Shown here: positions 47,701 through 56,110 of the stretch, in pieces
Position numbering within the stretch: position 1 is the first letter of the stretch
Layout: each line of letters begins with the position of its first letter
DNA from: Martelella mediterranea
GTDB taxonomy: Bacteria > Pseudomonadota > Alphaproteobacteria > Rhizobiales > Rhizobiaceae
DNA: 64,000 nucleotides
Assembly: GCA_003001975.1 (NCBI GenBank)
Contig: PVUG01000004.1
Coordinates: forward strand, 1-64,000
Direction: 5' to 3'
Notes under the pieces: generated by a model
Database searches by the model: none
Told to the model about the DNA's origin: nothing
The model's input: only the letters and a program-made list of their open reading frames with translations
Program-made: the position numbers and the translations under genes

Positions 47701-50206
47701 CGGCGGAAAACGGCATCGTCCAGGCAAGGCCAAGGGCCAGAAGCGTGAACGGAGCGATGAGGGAGCGCCTCAGATTGTCGACCATCATGCCACGGTTAAC
47801 TGCAGGCAGGACGCCATCGTCCCTGTATTGTCCGGTCAGCCAGGGCAGAAGCTGCCAGTCGCCCCGCGTCCAGCGATGCTGTCGCTTGGCGTCGACGTCG
47901 TAGCGGGCCGGAAATTCCTCGATGAGTTCGACGTCGGAGGCCAGGGCCGCCCGGGCAAATGACCCCTCGAAAAGATCGTGGCTGAGCATCGTGTTCTCCG
48001 GCACGCGCTCGCCGAGTGCCTGTTCAAAGGCGTCGATTTCGTAGATGCCCTTGCCGGTATAACCGCCGATGCCGAAAAGATCCTGGTAGACATTCGAGGC
48101 CGCGGCGGCATAAGGGTCGATGCCGCCTGGCGCGGAAAAGACTTGCTGATAGAGAGAGCCCTCATGGCCCACCGGTAGCGAGGGCGTCACACGTGGCTGG
48201 AGAATGGCATAACCATCGACAATCCGTTGGTCCGCCGAACTGAAACGCGGACGGTTAAGCGGATGTGCCATCTTGCCGATCAGGCGGTGTGCCGCGTCGC
48301 GCGGTAGGCGGGTATCTGCATCGAGCGTGATCACATAACGCACGTCCGCCGGAACCTCGGGCGGAACGCCTGCAATCGGAGCGAAGCTGGTGTCGTTGGC
48401 GCCGCGCAGTAAGCGATTGAGTTCGTGCAGCTTGCCGCGCTTACGCTCCCACCCCATCCAGCGGTTTTCGAGAGGGTTGAACAGACGGCGGCGGTGCAAA
48501 AGCAGGAAGCGATTGCCGCCATTCACCATCCCGTGGCGTTCGTTCAGCCGCGCGATCGAGGCAGCGGCAACAGCCAGTAAAGGGCCGTCCGCTTCAATCT
48601 CTTCCTGATCGGCATCGGTTCCATCCGTGACAAGCGCGTAGACGATGTCGCCACCCGCGCCGGAAAGGTGATGGACCTCAAGGCGCTCGACCTGCTCCAG
48701 AATATCCGCTTCATTCGTCAGAAGCGTGGGAACGGCGACGAGCGTGCGCAACGACGGCGGGACACCGTGCCTGAGAGAGAGGCCGGGCAGAATGACGGCG
48801 CCGAAACACCAGTTCATTGTCCGGTTGACGATGGCTGTCGCGACTTCGCTTGTCGGCAGCAGTGCCAGAATCGCAAACAGCGCAAGCCAGACGGCCGGCA
48901 GGCCCGTTTGCGACAACAGCAACAGCGACAGGGCCATCAGCAGTGTCGTAACAAGCAGGATCGACGCGCTATAACCACCAATGCCTAATCGGATATTGAG
49001 GCGTCCGAGCCGGAGGCGCACAGGCGGCTGAAACCCGATCACCCGCTCCAGGGCTGACCGACCCTCGGCAATGAGGTGATAGCCCGGATCGGCGACCCGC
49101 GCGGCATCGGCCGGGCCATCCTCGTCGGATGCCGGTTTTCGCGCTGCTTCAAGCGCCTGATCGGCGACCTCCAGCTCCGTCCATGACGAGCCGCGCGCAA
49201 GCTGTTCGATCGCCTTGCGATAGAGGTCGCGCGTCGGGAAATCCATGTCCGCAAAAGCGCTCGCAGCGCGCATCCGCGCGTCAACAGGACTTACGCTTTC
49301 GAACACGTCCGCCCAGTCGATATCGGAAATCAGCCTGAGGCTGGTGACGATGTTGCGCACAGTGACATTCGAGGCGCCTTGCCTTTGCTGGGAATGCTGT
49401 ACGACATCTTCGATGGTGCATCCCTGCAGCGCAAGCCGTTTCTCCAGCCATCCGAGCGCGGGCGTGGTCTCGGGGTCCCGGTTTCTAAGTTGCCGCGCCA
49501 GATGTCCGGCAAAGAGTTCCGACAGCGGTTCCTTGGAACGTGAGGCGATATCGTCCTGAAGAGCCGTCTCGCCGTCGTCGGCTGAAAGAATTTTGATGGC
49601 CAGATTCGTAGCGTCGAGCCGGGCGGTGCGCGCCACCGTAATCTGATCGGCCAGCCGCCGCAGGTTTTCGATGAGGACGATCCTGAGCGTGATCGCAACG
49701 GCCCACAACTCGCCGATCGTCAGCGGCTGGACCTGCTGATAGGCCATCAGAAATCGCTCGAGCTTGTCGCGATCAAAAAGGCTGTCGGTATGGGCAACGA
49801 AGGCCCAGGCTAGCTCGAAGACACGCGGATAACCGGCAAAGGGCCCATCCGAAAGCTTGGGCAACTGGCGATAATAGCCGGGCGGCAGGTCGTTCCTGAT
49901 TTCCTGAATATGCTTTTCGACCAGATGATAATTGTCGAACAGCCATTCCGCCGCCGGCACCACTTCCCGGCCGTTCTTCAGTTCATTGATGCCGGCGCGG
50001 TAGGCAGACAGAAGAACGCCGGCATTGTCGCTCAGTCTTTTGTGCAGGGATATCACCGCCGGAGCCTTGCCGGACACGGGCTGCGCCGCTGCAAGGCTGA
50101 TCGCATGCTGTTCCAGCCGTTCGGTGCTGAACAGTTCCTGTCTGACCGGTGACCGGTCATTCCAAAGAGGAGAAACGGTTCGGTTATGGAGGAATTCGAT
50201 TTTCAA
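41717..50206 (-). CDS. ndvB: Cyclic beta-1,2-glucan synthase
   Basis: Inner-membrane enzyme that starts, extends, length-controls and cyclises beta-1,2-glucan from UDP-glucose; the product fills the periplasm for osmotic adaptation and, in plant-associated relatives, infection. About 2829 residues, the NdvB/ChvB length. Visible parts: N-terminal region of about 400 residues; first helices near 410-460 (SILLVTTLLMALSLLLLSQT); the GT84 domain with the metal motif LDADTRLP near 634 and QHRWTRGDWQLLPW near 784; more helices to about 990; glycoamylase-like region; and the C-terminal GH94 phosphorylase domain with GTGDWNDGMNRVG near 2517. TTG at 50206 is preferred (GGAAAGG upstream); GTG at 50221 is possible. 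Confidence 0.96.
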   Translation of the reverse strand: MKIEFLHNRTVSPLWNDRSPVRQELFSTERLEQHAISLAAAQPVSGKAPAVISLHKRLSDNAGVLLSAYRAGINELKNGREVVPAAEWLFDNYHLVEKHIQEIRNDLPPGYYRQLPKLSDGPFAGYPRVFELAWAFVAHTDSLFDRDKLERFLMAYQQVQPLTIGELWAVAITLRIVLIENLRRLADQITVARTARLDATNLAIKILSADDGETALQDDIASRSKEPLSELFAGHLARQLRNRDPETTPALGWLEKRLALQGCTIEDVVQHSQQRQGASNVTVRNIVTSLRLISDIDWADVFESVSPVDARMRAASAFADMDFPTRDLYRKAIEQLARGSSWTELEVADQALEAARKPASDEDGPADAARVADPGYHLIAEGRSALERVIGFQPPVRLRLGRLNIRLGIGGYSASILLVTTLLMALSLLLLSQTGLPAVWLALFAILALLPTSEVATAIVNRTMNWCFGAVILPGLSLRHGVPPSLRTLVAVPTLLTNEADILEQVERLEVHHLSGAGGDIVYALVTDGTDADQEEIEADGPLLAVAAASIARLNERHGMVNGGNRFLLLHRRRLFNPLENRWMGWERKRGKLHELNRLLRGANDTSFAPIAGVPPEVPADVRYVITLDADTRLPRDAAHRLIGKMAHPLNRPRFSSADQRIVDGYAILQPRVTPSLPVGHEGSLYQQVFSAPGGIDPYAAAASNVYQDLFGIGGYTGKGIYEIDAFEQALGERVPENTMLSHDLFEGSFARAALASDVELIEEFPARYDVDAKRQHRWTRGDWQLLPWLTGQYRDDGVLPAVNRGMMVDNLRRSLIAPFTLLALGLAWTMPFSAALVATALVFATLAITAFLPVLFTAMPHSTGIHLRSHLSTLGADLRLAALRTGLDLAFLPDRAWRMTDAVVTTMNRLYRTRRHFLEWTTAAQSQGSPRLDLTGFYRRMAPGTLIALAIAGTACLLSPSSWPLILPFALLWLAGPAIALWTSRPPAEKVGGATSDADAIALRLIARRTWRFFETFVTPESNMLPPDNFQEDPKPVIARRTSPTNIGLYLLSTVAARDFGWTGKVETADRLEATLKTVRTLAKYKGHLFNWYATDDMRVLDPAYVSSVDSGNLAGHLLALANACESWVAAPSASNIRTGLTDSLTLARQALDATSGNGRHADERLTGLLVDIELRLNGSESFETLGPILIRLCNKAIAAAWKTIPKTGEGSSGDLIFWLGTLNSRLAEDRRDRLADRCLDIRLLAIASEARAMATAMDFAFLLDPERKLLSIGYSLPDESLDENCYDLLASEARLASLFAIAKGDVETRHWFLLGRSATPVGRASALISWSGSMFEYLMPSLVMRASETSLLAQTNRLVVRRQQAYAVKLGTPWGISESAYNARDTELTYQYSNFGVPGLGLKRGLSENAVIAPYATGLASMIDPKAACANYVRLASLGALGRYGFYDALDFTPARFPENDKVAIVRTSMAHHQGMTIVAIANTLDDGIMRAYFHREPIIQACELLLQERIPRTVTNERQKIEDAPVSPVKSSLGPDTSRRLSGVVTGPPATHLLSNGRYAVMLTDNGSGYSRWHDLTVTRWHEDVTCDDDGSPIFLRDVDDGAVWSAGARPLSDDDEGGHVVFDEDKARFVSVHDTLTTTMEVLVSGEDDCEVRRVSISNTGRRPREIEITSCAELVLAPASADTAHPAFSKMFVQTEYAAEYGALIATRRPRTPDEPRIWAAHFAVIEGQPAADPQYETDRARFIGRGNTVATATSMAGDTPLSNTVGTVLDPVFAIRQRLKVAAGKSARIAYWTVVASSRAELIDLIDRHLDRSAFERARTLAWTQAQVQLRHLDVKSGEVADFQRLAAPIIYADLRYRASATEIARGAGPQSGLWHLGISGDLPIVLLSIDDAQDMAQVHQLLRAHEYWRMKSLAVDLVIVNTRASSYTQDLQIAIETAHRSSQSRPRPGIELAQGSVFVLRADLMSAEALAQLHSVARVRLNAGRGPIAQQYPQLPSLPAMPVKPAWPKRASRKDIAPYQRPALEFFNGFGGFDKDGREYVIILEADAVTPAPWINVIANSRFGFQVSAEGNGYTWAENSRENQLTAWSNDPVTDPAGEAFYIRDEETGELFCPTAQPIRREGAYIARHGFGYSRFEHEQDGISADLLQYVPLADPIKISRLTLRNTSGRPRRLTVTSYAELVLGGSRGATAPFVITDIDVKTGALFARNPWSAGFPGRVAFADLGGEQTAWTADRSEFLGRHGNASGPRALGRDQPLSGATGAGLDPCAALQRTIVISPGETMEITSFLGECTSVDEARSLIARYREADLDAVLQAVTDHWSDLLQTVQVKTPDRAMDIMLNGWLLYQTVACRITARSAFYQASGAYGFRDQLQDGMALTFARPEETRHHLLRAASRQFIEGDVQHWWLPQSGQGVRTRISDDRVWLAYAAATYVKTTGDNAVLDVPVPFLEGPLLEPGQHDAFFHPTVAVEEAALFEHMARGLDQSIELTGEHGLPLMGTGDWNDGMNRVGEGGRGESVWLGWLLLAAIDLCAPLADRRDPQRAGRWRAHAETLRTAIETYAWDGEWYGRATFDDGTWLGTSDNPECRIDSIAQSWAVLSGAGDPARAATALSSLERHLIRPDEGLALLFTPPFDDGARDPGYIKGYPPGLRENGGQYSHAAMWAIMAFAKSGNGDKAQALFSLLNPVNHALTAEDADRYKVEPYVVAADVYSVAPHVGRGGWTWYTGSGGWMYRSGVEGILGIRREGSFLLVAPSIPAQWPGFEATVTVEKTRFDIRVDNAGRPGADAWSAMLDGDTLTLSENIARVPIDGGEHTLLLN

Positions 50207-50419
50207 GTTTTGCCTTTCCACCGGGACGCAAGTCTCGGCGCAACGGCTGTGTGTCTGAAAACCCAGACGCGGGGTTTGGATTATGGGTATGGGTTTCCGC
50301 TATTCTGCAAGAGCGGTAGCGGCTCGTTTGGGCCGCTCGAAACCTTCATGACGTTCATGACGCAGTGTCGGGTTGCTTCGCCATTGACGTGAAGTTCTGG
50401 CGGCGGAGCCTCTGGCGGA

Positions 50420-50674
50420 TCAGGTGAAATCGGCCACCGTCAGGACATAGACTGCCTTGCGGCCCTTCAGGTAAATCTTTCGAGCGGCGTCGTAGATCGT
50501 CTCGCGGGCTGCATCGAATGCAGCGAGATAACTCGCCTCGCCTTCGGCCGGACCACTCAGCGCATCGGCCCTGACGAAAAACATCACTTCGAACATGCCG
50601 TCGTGCCCGGTAAAACGAACACGTCCGCCGTTTTTGTCGTAACTGCGGCTTTGATTGGGAAAATCGAGTGCCAT
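50420..50674 (-). CDS. DUF1488-family protein
   Basis: An 84-residue cytoplasmic protein starting MALDFPNQSRSYD and containing VRFTGHDGMFEVMFFV and AARKIYLKGRKAVYVLT, the DUF1488 pattern common in Rhizobiales. The function is unknown. The ATG at 50674 is used because the family begins there; a longer frame to 50803 is not supported. Confidence 0.85.
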   Translation of the reverse strand: MALDFPNQSRSYDKNGGRVRFTGHDGMFEVMFFVRADALSGPAEGEASYLAAFDAARETIYDAARKIYLKGRKAVYVLTVADFT

Positions 50675-50821
50675 GGCTGAATACATCCTTGAGAAGGTGG
50701 CGAGAAATGCCACTGTTAAAAACACGCGATCAGACCAGACACGATCGCCGGCAAAGAAGCTTGGCAGACGATGGTTCGGCCCGGATCGCGGCAGTGCATT
50801 CACCGGCAGCCTGCGTGCGGT

Positions 50822-50968
50822 TCAGCCTCTCGGCTTGCAACGCGCCACATTGCTGTTCCCGGCATTTCTGACCAGTGAGCCGAGCGGCGGCGCTTCGATG
50901 GTTGCCGCGCTCTTTTCCTTCTTGGGTTTTCTGATTTCGCGATTGCTTCGCTTCTGACCTTTGGCCAT
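50822..50968 (-). CDS. Small basic protein (48 aa)
   Basis: Begins MAKGQKRSNREIRKPKKEKS and ends VARCKPRG. Very short Lys-rich proteins beginning MAKGQ.RSN.E.KKPK are widespread in Rhizobiales and have no assigned role. The frame is inside a longer open reading to 51040, but the conserved start is at 50968. Confidence 0.6.
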   Translation of the reverse strand: MAKGQKRSNREIRKPKKEKSAATIEAPPLGSLVRNAGNSNVARCKPRG

Positions 50969-51099
50969 CTGCAGACTCCATGTGTCTGGCGCGCTTTGTT
51001 GCGGTGGCGCCTCTTGCTTGCCGCTCGTAAATCCGGGCATTGCCCGCCATGAGAAAGCCGTTTCCGGCTGCCTCTTCGGCGGTTCATTCTCTGTGGTTT

Positions 51100-51492
51100 T
51101 TATCCTACGAGTGCGGCGGCGCAGCCCGAGGCGGCGTCGCGACTTGCGTCGTCGTCTCCCGGCATCATTGCCCAGCCGCCAGCTTCAATGAACTGACGCT
51201 GCTTGTAGGAGCTGTTGATGGCCTTCAGTTCGCTCAACTGCTGTGCTGAATCAGGCGCCGCCTTGAACCTCTGGACGCAAATGACCGTCGCCAACTCATC
51301 GCGGGAAAGTTCTCCAGCTTCGACGGCGAGTGTTCTTGATGTGCCGCCAGTCACCCATCCGCCCCAGGTGAAGCCGACGACGATCGTGACGATGGCGGTG
51401 ACGATACAGGCCCACACGAGCGTCGATTTGGCCGGATGATAGGCTTTCCACCGTTCTCCGATGGATGATGCTCCATTGTTTTCTGCTGCCAT
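51100..51492 (-). CDS. Single-helix membrane protein (130 aa)
   Basis: A 130-residue protein with one transmembrane segment (LVWACIVTAIVTIVVGFTWG) and a C-terminal domain with Cys residues (TVICVQRF and SGCAAAL). It fits a conserved, unnamed alphaproteobacterial membrane family (WGGW...ICVQ.F). GGAAGGA precedes the ATG at 51492. It appears single. Confidence 0.75.
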   Translation of the reverse strand: MAAENNGASSIGERWKAYHPAKSTLVWACIVTAIVTIVVGFTWGGWVTGGTSRTLAVEAGELSRDELATVICVQRFKAAPDSAQQLSELKAINSSYKQRQFIEAGGWAMMPGDDDASRDAASGCAAALVG

Positions 51493-51992
51493 GATGCCGA
51501 TTCCTTCCGATTTGGGATGAATTGTCTGGTGTGATCGGCGGCAGCGCTCCCCGGCCGCTTCAGCGTAAATGGACGCGCGTTGTTGGCGTCGCGGGCCTGA
51601 AAAAGACGCTCTCTATTGCGCGCATGCGCCATCATCGTTTCACACCGTGCGCGAAATTCTGAAGAGCTTTTTTAAAGGCAATTTTTATGAGGCCGGGTCT
51701 AGCGAACCGCAAAACTACATATATCTATGATTACGACTGAATAATAGGACATTATAGAAATATCCGCATAATAATTACGTTTTATTGTTTTCAATTTTTC
51801 TTCAATGAAACTAAAATATTGCCTTGAATTAGACACAAAAGAAGCGCATATGCCGTCCATCGATCTTGTTTGACGAACTTTATTTTGCGCCTCGCGCTCT
51901 GGTGATTTTCCCATCAACATCGACTTTATCGTCCGGTCGCGGCCCTCAGCGCCCGCCGGGCATTCTCTCTGATTGATTGAAAGGAAATCGTC
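51493..51992. other. AT-rich leader upstream of the first csp gene
   Basis: No gene is supported. From about 51690 to 51860 the DNA is clearly AT-rich compared with the rest of the window. It probably holds the csp promoter and a long 5' leader, as expected for cold-shock mRNAs. Confidence 0.5.
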
Positions 51993-52202
51993 ATGAGCAC
52001 TGGCACAGTGAAATTTTTCAACACCACCAAGGGTTTTGGCTTCATCGAGGTCGAAGGCGGCGGCTCGGACGTATTCGTCCATATTTCCGCTGTTGAACGC
52101 TCCGGAATGAGCACCATCGCCGAAGGCCAGAAGCTGACCTTTGACGTCGTTGCGGACGACAGGTCCGGCAAAAGCGCTGCGGAAAACCTGCGCGCTGCAT
52201 AA
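51993..52202 (+). CDS. Cold-shock protein, CspA family
   Basis: A 69-residue OB-fold RNA chaperone with RNP1 KGFGFI and RNP2 VFVHIS, acting on mRNA secondary structure at low temperature or general stress. AAAGGAAATC precedes the ATG at 51993. Its 3' region shares a 21-nt element with that of the second csp gene, and it ends before a terminator. Confidence 0.95.
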   Translation: MSTGTVKFFNTTKGFGFIEVEGGGSDVFVHISAVERSGMSTIAEGQKLTFDVVADDRSGKSAAENLRAA

Positions 52203-52220
52203 GGATTGTCTTTGCTTCCG

Positions 52221-52241
52221 TGACCACGGATGTACTGGCAC
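52221..52241 (+). repeat. Shared csp 3' element, copy 1
   Basis: Begins 18 nt after the csp stop; identical over 21 nt (core GGATGTACTGGCAC) to 53975-53995 after the second csp gene. It lies in the 3' untranslated region between the stop codon and the terminator. Confidence 0.8.
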
Positions 52242-52263
52242 GGAATATGAAGACGGATGGATC

Positions 52264-52290
52264 GGCCGAGCAATGCGCTCGGCCTTTCTT
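52264..52290 (+). terminator. Terminator after csp 1
   Basis: GGCCGAGC, short loop, GCTCGGCC, then TTTCTT. Confidence 0.8.
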
Positions 52291-52381
52291 GCATTGAGCG
52301 CCCTTACGAAGGTTGGGGTGAGACTTTCGAGACCAATGATCGCGCGTCCCGGTCAAGCGTGGACCGGAGCCAGGAGAATCC

Positions 52382-53407
52382 TTGAGAAGCAATACCGCGA
52401 AGGCCGAAATCGAACGGAACCACCGTTCCTGGATCGCAGCGCTTGCGCCCTACCGGCAGGCCAGCCCTCTCCGCAGCACGATCGAGATCGCCATCACGGC
52501 CTTACCTTTCGTGGCTTTGTGGGTTGTGGTCGCCCTGGCTGTCCTGAACGGCCATTGGTGGGCGCTGTTGCTGACGATTCCCGCGGCCGGTTTCCTTGTT
52601 CGCCTGTTTGTCCTGCAGCATGATTGCGGCCATGGCGCGCTCTTCGCCCGCCGGCGCGCCAACGACTGGACCGGTCGCGTCATCGGCATTTTCACCCTGA
52701 CGCCCTATGATTACTGGCGCCGGACCCACGCGGTTCATCATGCGACGACCGGCAATCTCGACAAGCGCGGCATCGGCGATGTCGATATGCTGACGGTCCG
52801 GGAATATCGTACCCGGTCCTCCTGGGGACGGCTGCGTTATCGTCTTTATCGCCATCCAGTCGTGATGTTCGGTCTCGGTCCCGCCTGGCTGTTTATCTGC
52901 CAGTATCGTTTGCCACTCGGCCTGATGCGGGCAGGTCTGGAGCCATGGACATCGACCATCGTCACCACCGTCGGGGCGGCCATTCCCGTTGCCTTGCTGA
53001 TGTGGCTCATGGGACCGGTTGCGTTTTTGATGGTGCAACTGCCGATCACGCTGATGGCCGCGACAGCCGGAGTATGGCTGTTCTATATCCAGCATCAGTT
53101 TGAGGAAACCCACTGGTCTGACAGCCGCAACTGGGATTTCCAGAATGCGGCGCTCAACGGCAGCTCGCATTACGACCTCCCGTTTCCGCTGCGCTGGATC
53201 ACCGGCAATATCGGTATCCACCACGTCCATCACCTTGCGGCGAAGGTGCCGTTCTATCGCTTGCCGGAAGTGCTCCGCGATTACCCGGAACTGCGCGACA
53301 CGGGACGTATTACGCTCTTGGAGAGCCTGCGCTGCGTCAGGTTTGTGCTGTGGGATGAAAGGACCAACCGATTGGTTTCATTCCGGCAGGCGCGCTTGAG
53401 CGCGTGA
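52382..53407 (+). CDS. Membrane fatty acid desaturase
   Basis: A 341-residue di-iron acyl-lipid desaturase that introduces double bonds into membrane fatty acids, keeping membranes fluid in the cold. The three His boxes are HDCGH (80-84), HAVHHATT (116-123) and HHVHH near 280-284, with paired hydrophobic segments between them (IEIAITALPFVALWVVVALA and others). TTG at 52382 is the start; CCAGGAGAATCC precedes it. It lies between two csp genes, so cold control is likely. Confidence 0.92.
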   Translation: MRSNTAKAEIERNHRSWIAALAPYRQASPLRSTIEIAITALPFVALWVVVALAVLNGHWWALLLTIPAAGFLVRLFVLQHDCGHGALFARRRANDWTGRVIGIFTLTPYDYWRRTHAVHHATTGNLDKRGIGDVDMLTVREYRTRSSWGRLRYRLYRHPVVMFGLGPAWLFICQYRLPLGLMRAGLEPWTSTIVTTVGAAIPVALLMWLMGPVAFLMVQLPITLMAATAGVWLFYIQHQFEETHWSDSRNWDFQNAALNGSSHYDLPFPLRWITGNIGIHHVHHLAAKVPFYRLPEVLRDYPELRDTGRITLLESLRCVRFVLWDERTNRLVSFRQARLSA

Positions 53408-53740
53408 TGCCAAGGATCTGTTCAAGCGGTATGCGCAGGGTTCAGAACGTCGCCATCGCTGAAACAGTGCCACCCTTTTCCAGGCCTAGCCCTGCTTTCT
53501 CCGCCGCAAAGAGGGGCAACCGGTGTAACAACCAGATGCCGAAGAAATCGAAGACGAAAACTATAAGTTGACAACTGGATGAAAAGGCCCCTTATATCGA
53601 TTGTCGATATTTGCTTGTTAAGCTTTAGTTATTGTGCGTTTGACACCGCTCCTTGAACGAACTTTTTCATCCAAAAATCGCTATCACCATCCGCGGCGCT
53701 TTCGGCGTTGTGGTTTCTTATTGCTATGAAAGGGTTCATC
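53408..53740 (+). other. Leader of the second csp gene
   Basis: No gene. The stretch contains the promoter given separately and about 130 nt of untranslated leader before the ribosome site AAAGGGTTC. Long leaders of this sort control cold-shock mRNAs. Confidence 0.5.
53568..53609 (+). promoter_or_regulatory. Putative promoter of csp 2
   Basis: TTGACA (53568-53573) and TTATAT (53592-53597) with 18-bp spacing, followed by the inverted repeat TATCGA-TTG-TCGATA (53595-53609), which overlaps the -10 and could be an operator or early leader hairpin. Confidence 0.55.
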
Positions 53741-53950
53741 ATGACCACTGGCACAGTTAAATGGTTCAATTCGACGAAGGGCTTCGGCTTCATTCAACCT
53801 GAAAATGGCGGCGCCGATGCATTTGTTCACATCTCCGCCGTAGAGCGCTCCGGAATGCGCGAGCTCCTGGAAGGCCAGAAGATCGGCTACGAGCTCGAGC
53901 GCGACAGCAAGTCGGGCAAGATGTCGGCCTGCAATCTACGGGCTGCCTGA
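53741..53950 (+). CDS. Cold-shock protein, CspA family (second copy)
   Basis: A 69-residue cold-shock protein with KGFGFI and AFVHIS, similar to the first copy but clearly diverged (for example [10 protein letters not shown] against [10 protein letters not shown]). The ATG at 53741 follows AAAGGGTTCATC. It is the second member of the csp-desaturase-csp set and is followed by the same 3' element. Confidence 0.95.
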   Translation: MTTGTVKWFNSTKGFGFIQPENGGADAFVHISAVERSGMRELLEGQKIGYELERDSKSGKMSACNLRAA

Positions 53951-53974
53951 ATTATCCCGGTATCTGCTCACCAT

Positions 53975-53995
53975 TGACCACGGATGTACTGGCAC
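53975..53995 (+). repeat. Shared csp 3' element, copy 2
   Basis: Begins 24 nt after the second csp stop; identical over 21 nt to 52221-52241. Confidence 0.8.
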
Positions 53996-54018
53996 TGTCG
54001 AGAGCACGACACCGGCAA

Positions 54019-54045
54019 GGTCAGGCTGATCGCCTGGCCTTTTTT
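54019..54045 (+). terminator. Terminator after csp 2
   Basis: GGTCAGGC, loop TGATC, GCCTGGCC, then six T. It lies upstream of the 74-residue gene at 54086. Confidence 0.85.
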
Positions 54046-54085
54046 GTTGCCGCGGTACTTTGCGGCGTCCTATTTGGAAAAGATC

Positions 54086-54310
54086 ATGTCACAGACACAC
54101 AGCAAATCGCGTCAGAAGGCGGAGATCGCCTTCGCCAATGCGCAATCGCAATTTTTCGCACGCAATGCTGCCGTCGAGGAGCTCGATTTCCTCGCTCTGG
54201 CCCGTGAGGAAAAGACCCGGCGGCTTCGTGAAGCCCGCCTTGCAAAAGAACTGAAAGACCGGAAGACGGCGACCGCCGCTCTCGTCGCCAAGCGGGCCAA
54301 GCTGGCATGA
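54086..54310 (+). CDS. Small helical protein (74 aa)
   Basis: A 74-residue, Ala- and charge-rich, helical protein (MSQTHSKSRQKAEIAFANAQ, then LALAREEKTRRLREARLAKE). No known family. It starts 40 nt after the csp terminator, and GGAAAAGATC precedes the ATG. It may be read through from csp or have its own promoter. Confidence 0.65.
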   Translation: MSQTHSKSRQKAEIAFANAQSQFFARNAAVEELDFLALAREEKTRRLREARLAKELKDRKTATAALVAKRAKLA

Positions 54311-54483
54311 TGTGTTCAACATGACGTGCAGATAGCGTTTTGAAGAACACCGGAAACAGCGGCTTCTCCGAACGAGTTACCGCAACCCCTGAAGCGGCAA
54401 CCTCTAAAGATGTGGGTGATTTCAAGAGGTTATGATTCCTTCGGCGCCCGTCGGCAATATGCCAGGAGAACTGGACGCACGCA

Positions 54484-54885
54484 AGCGAGTTGACTGATCG
54501 GGAATGGACACTGGTTGAGCCTTTTCTGCCCAGGCATCGTCACCTCGTCCGCGTAACACAGATTTGCGCGAGGCTGTCAACGCCCTGCTCTACACCGCCA
54601 CGACCGGCTGCCCGCGGCGAATACTGCTGAAGGATTCTCCGCCCTGCCCGACCGTCCAGCGCTATTTTTATGAAGCGCGGGCGTTAGGACTTTGGACACG
54701 CATCAACCATCGTCTTGCAATGGAAACCCGCGAGTTGGAGGGCAGAGAGGCAAATCGGGCGGCTGGTGTGATCGATAGCCAGAGCGCCAAAACCACGGAA
54801 AGCGGCGGAATCCGAGGCTATGACACAGTCAGGAAGATCAAGGGCCGGAAGCGCCGGCATATGCCGTGCACGCTAAAGTCCGCCT
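54484..54885 (+). pseudogene. IS5-family transposase remnant
   Basis: A plus-strand reading starts SELTDREWTLVEPFLPRHRH, shifts frame near 54550, and continues REAVNALLYTATTGCPRRIL, VQRYFYEARALGLWTRINHR, GVIDSQSAKTTESGGIRGYD, KIKGRKR, the conserved N-terminal half of an IS5-type transposase including the first DDE Asp (GVIDSQS). The sequence then stops being similar at about 54870, where IS91 DNA begins. One frameshift and loss of the C-terminal half make it inactive. Confidence 0.85.
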
Positions 54886-56110
54886 TTCCACTTGGGCAAT
54901 GGAAAACCTGCCAATCAGCCTTCGTGAAGAGTTTCGGGTTCCGTCAGGCGTATTCGGCGGCCCGCGTGGCTGTCGCCAGCGCTCGAACACCTCGATAGCG
55001 ATCATGCGCCACCACAGCAGGGACATGGCTGCCGGATGTCGATCGGCTCGTCGGTTGCGTCGTTCTCCGGCGGCTGGACGACGCTCAGGAGTTCGCGGGC
55101 GCGTGCGATACAGATATTGCGGGAGCCGCCGGCGAGCAAACCGTAATGGGGAATGCGATGGAAGCCCTTCGGCAGAATATGAATCAGGAAGCGGCGGATG
55201 AACTCGGCCGTGGCTAGCGTCATGATCCGCTGCCGGTCTGTGCCGTCGCGGCGATAGTCCTTGTAGCGGAAGGTTACGCCGTCCTTGTCCAACGAGATCA
55301 GACGACTGTTCGAGATCGCCACCCGGTGTGTGTAAAGCGACAGATAGGCAAGGACTGCCTCAGGCCCCGCAAAGGCTGACTTGGCGAATACAACCCAGCG
55401 TTTCCCGCGAACTGGCGACAGGTGCCGCAAAAATACCTGGCGGTCAGCCAGATGTGCTACTGAGCCGAAGAAGGTAAGTTTGCCGGCATCCTGGAGCTGG
55501 ATCAGCCGCGTGAGAAACAAGCGGCGGAACAGCTTGCCGAGCACGCGCACCGGCAGGAGAAATGCGGGACGCGAGGATATCCAGCGTGTGCCATCGAGGG
55601 AAATTCCGCCGCCGGGCACGATCATGTGAACATGGGGAAGATGGGTCATGGCGAACCCCATGTGTGGAGCACGGCGGTGATGCCGATGCGCGCGCGGAGA
55701 TGCTTCGGATCGGCGGCGATCGTCAGCATGGTTTGCGATGTGGTCTTGAACAGAAGGTCATAGATGAGCGCCTTGTTGTGAAAGGCGATCTTGGCGACCT
55801 CGGGGGGGGGCAGCGTGAAGACGACATGGAACTATCCCACCGGCAGCAGGTCAGCCCCGCGCGCGGCAAGCCATGTGCGTGCGGCAACGCCCTGGCACTT
55901 CGGGCAGTGCCGGTTACGGCAGGAGTTATAGGCGATGCGCCATTGTTCACAAGCCTCGACATGCCCACCCAGTGCGGCCGTTCGGCAATGCTCGATCGCG
56001 GACATCACCTTGAGGTGGGCCAGGCTGAGATGCCCTTGATGGGCTGACCGACAGGCGGGGCCGGCAGAGCGGAAGATGTCGGCGACCTCGATTGAGGCGC
56101 GCCTCGGTTC
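54838..56110 (-). pseudogene. IS91-family transposase, broken
   Basis: Minus-strand similarity to IS91 (HUH, Y2-type rolling-circle) transposases covers EVADIFRSAGPA, CRNRHCPKCQGVAARTWLAA, FHVVFTLPP, MTHLPHVHMIVPGGGISLDG and RYKDYRRDG. It is broken by an in-frame TAG just before FHVVFTLPP (near 55833), a run of Cs (near 55804) and a one-base deletion near 55005 that separates CPCCGG from the C-terminal IEVFERWRQPRGPP. No functional enzyme can be made. Confidence 0.88.

Noticed and set aside
51699-52241. 180-codon minus-strand frame across the csp leader and gene
   Set aside because: Antisense to csp and extended into AT-rich leader DNA; not protein-like.
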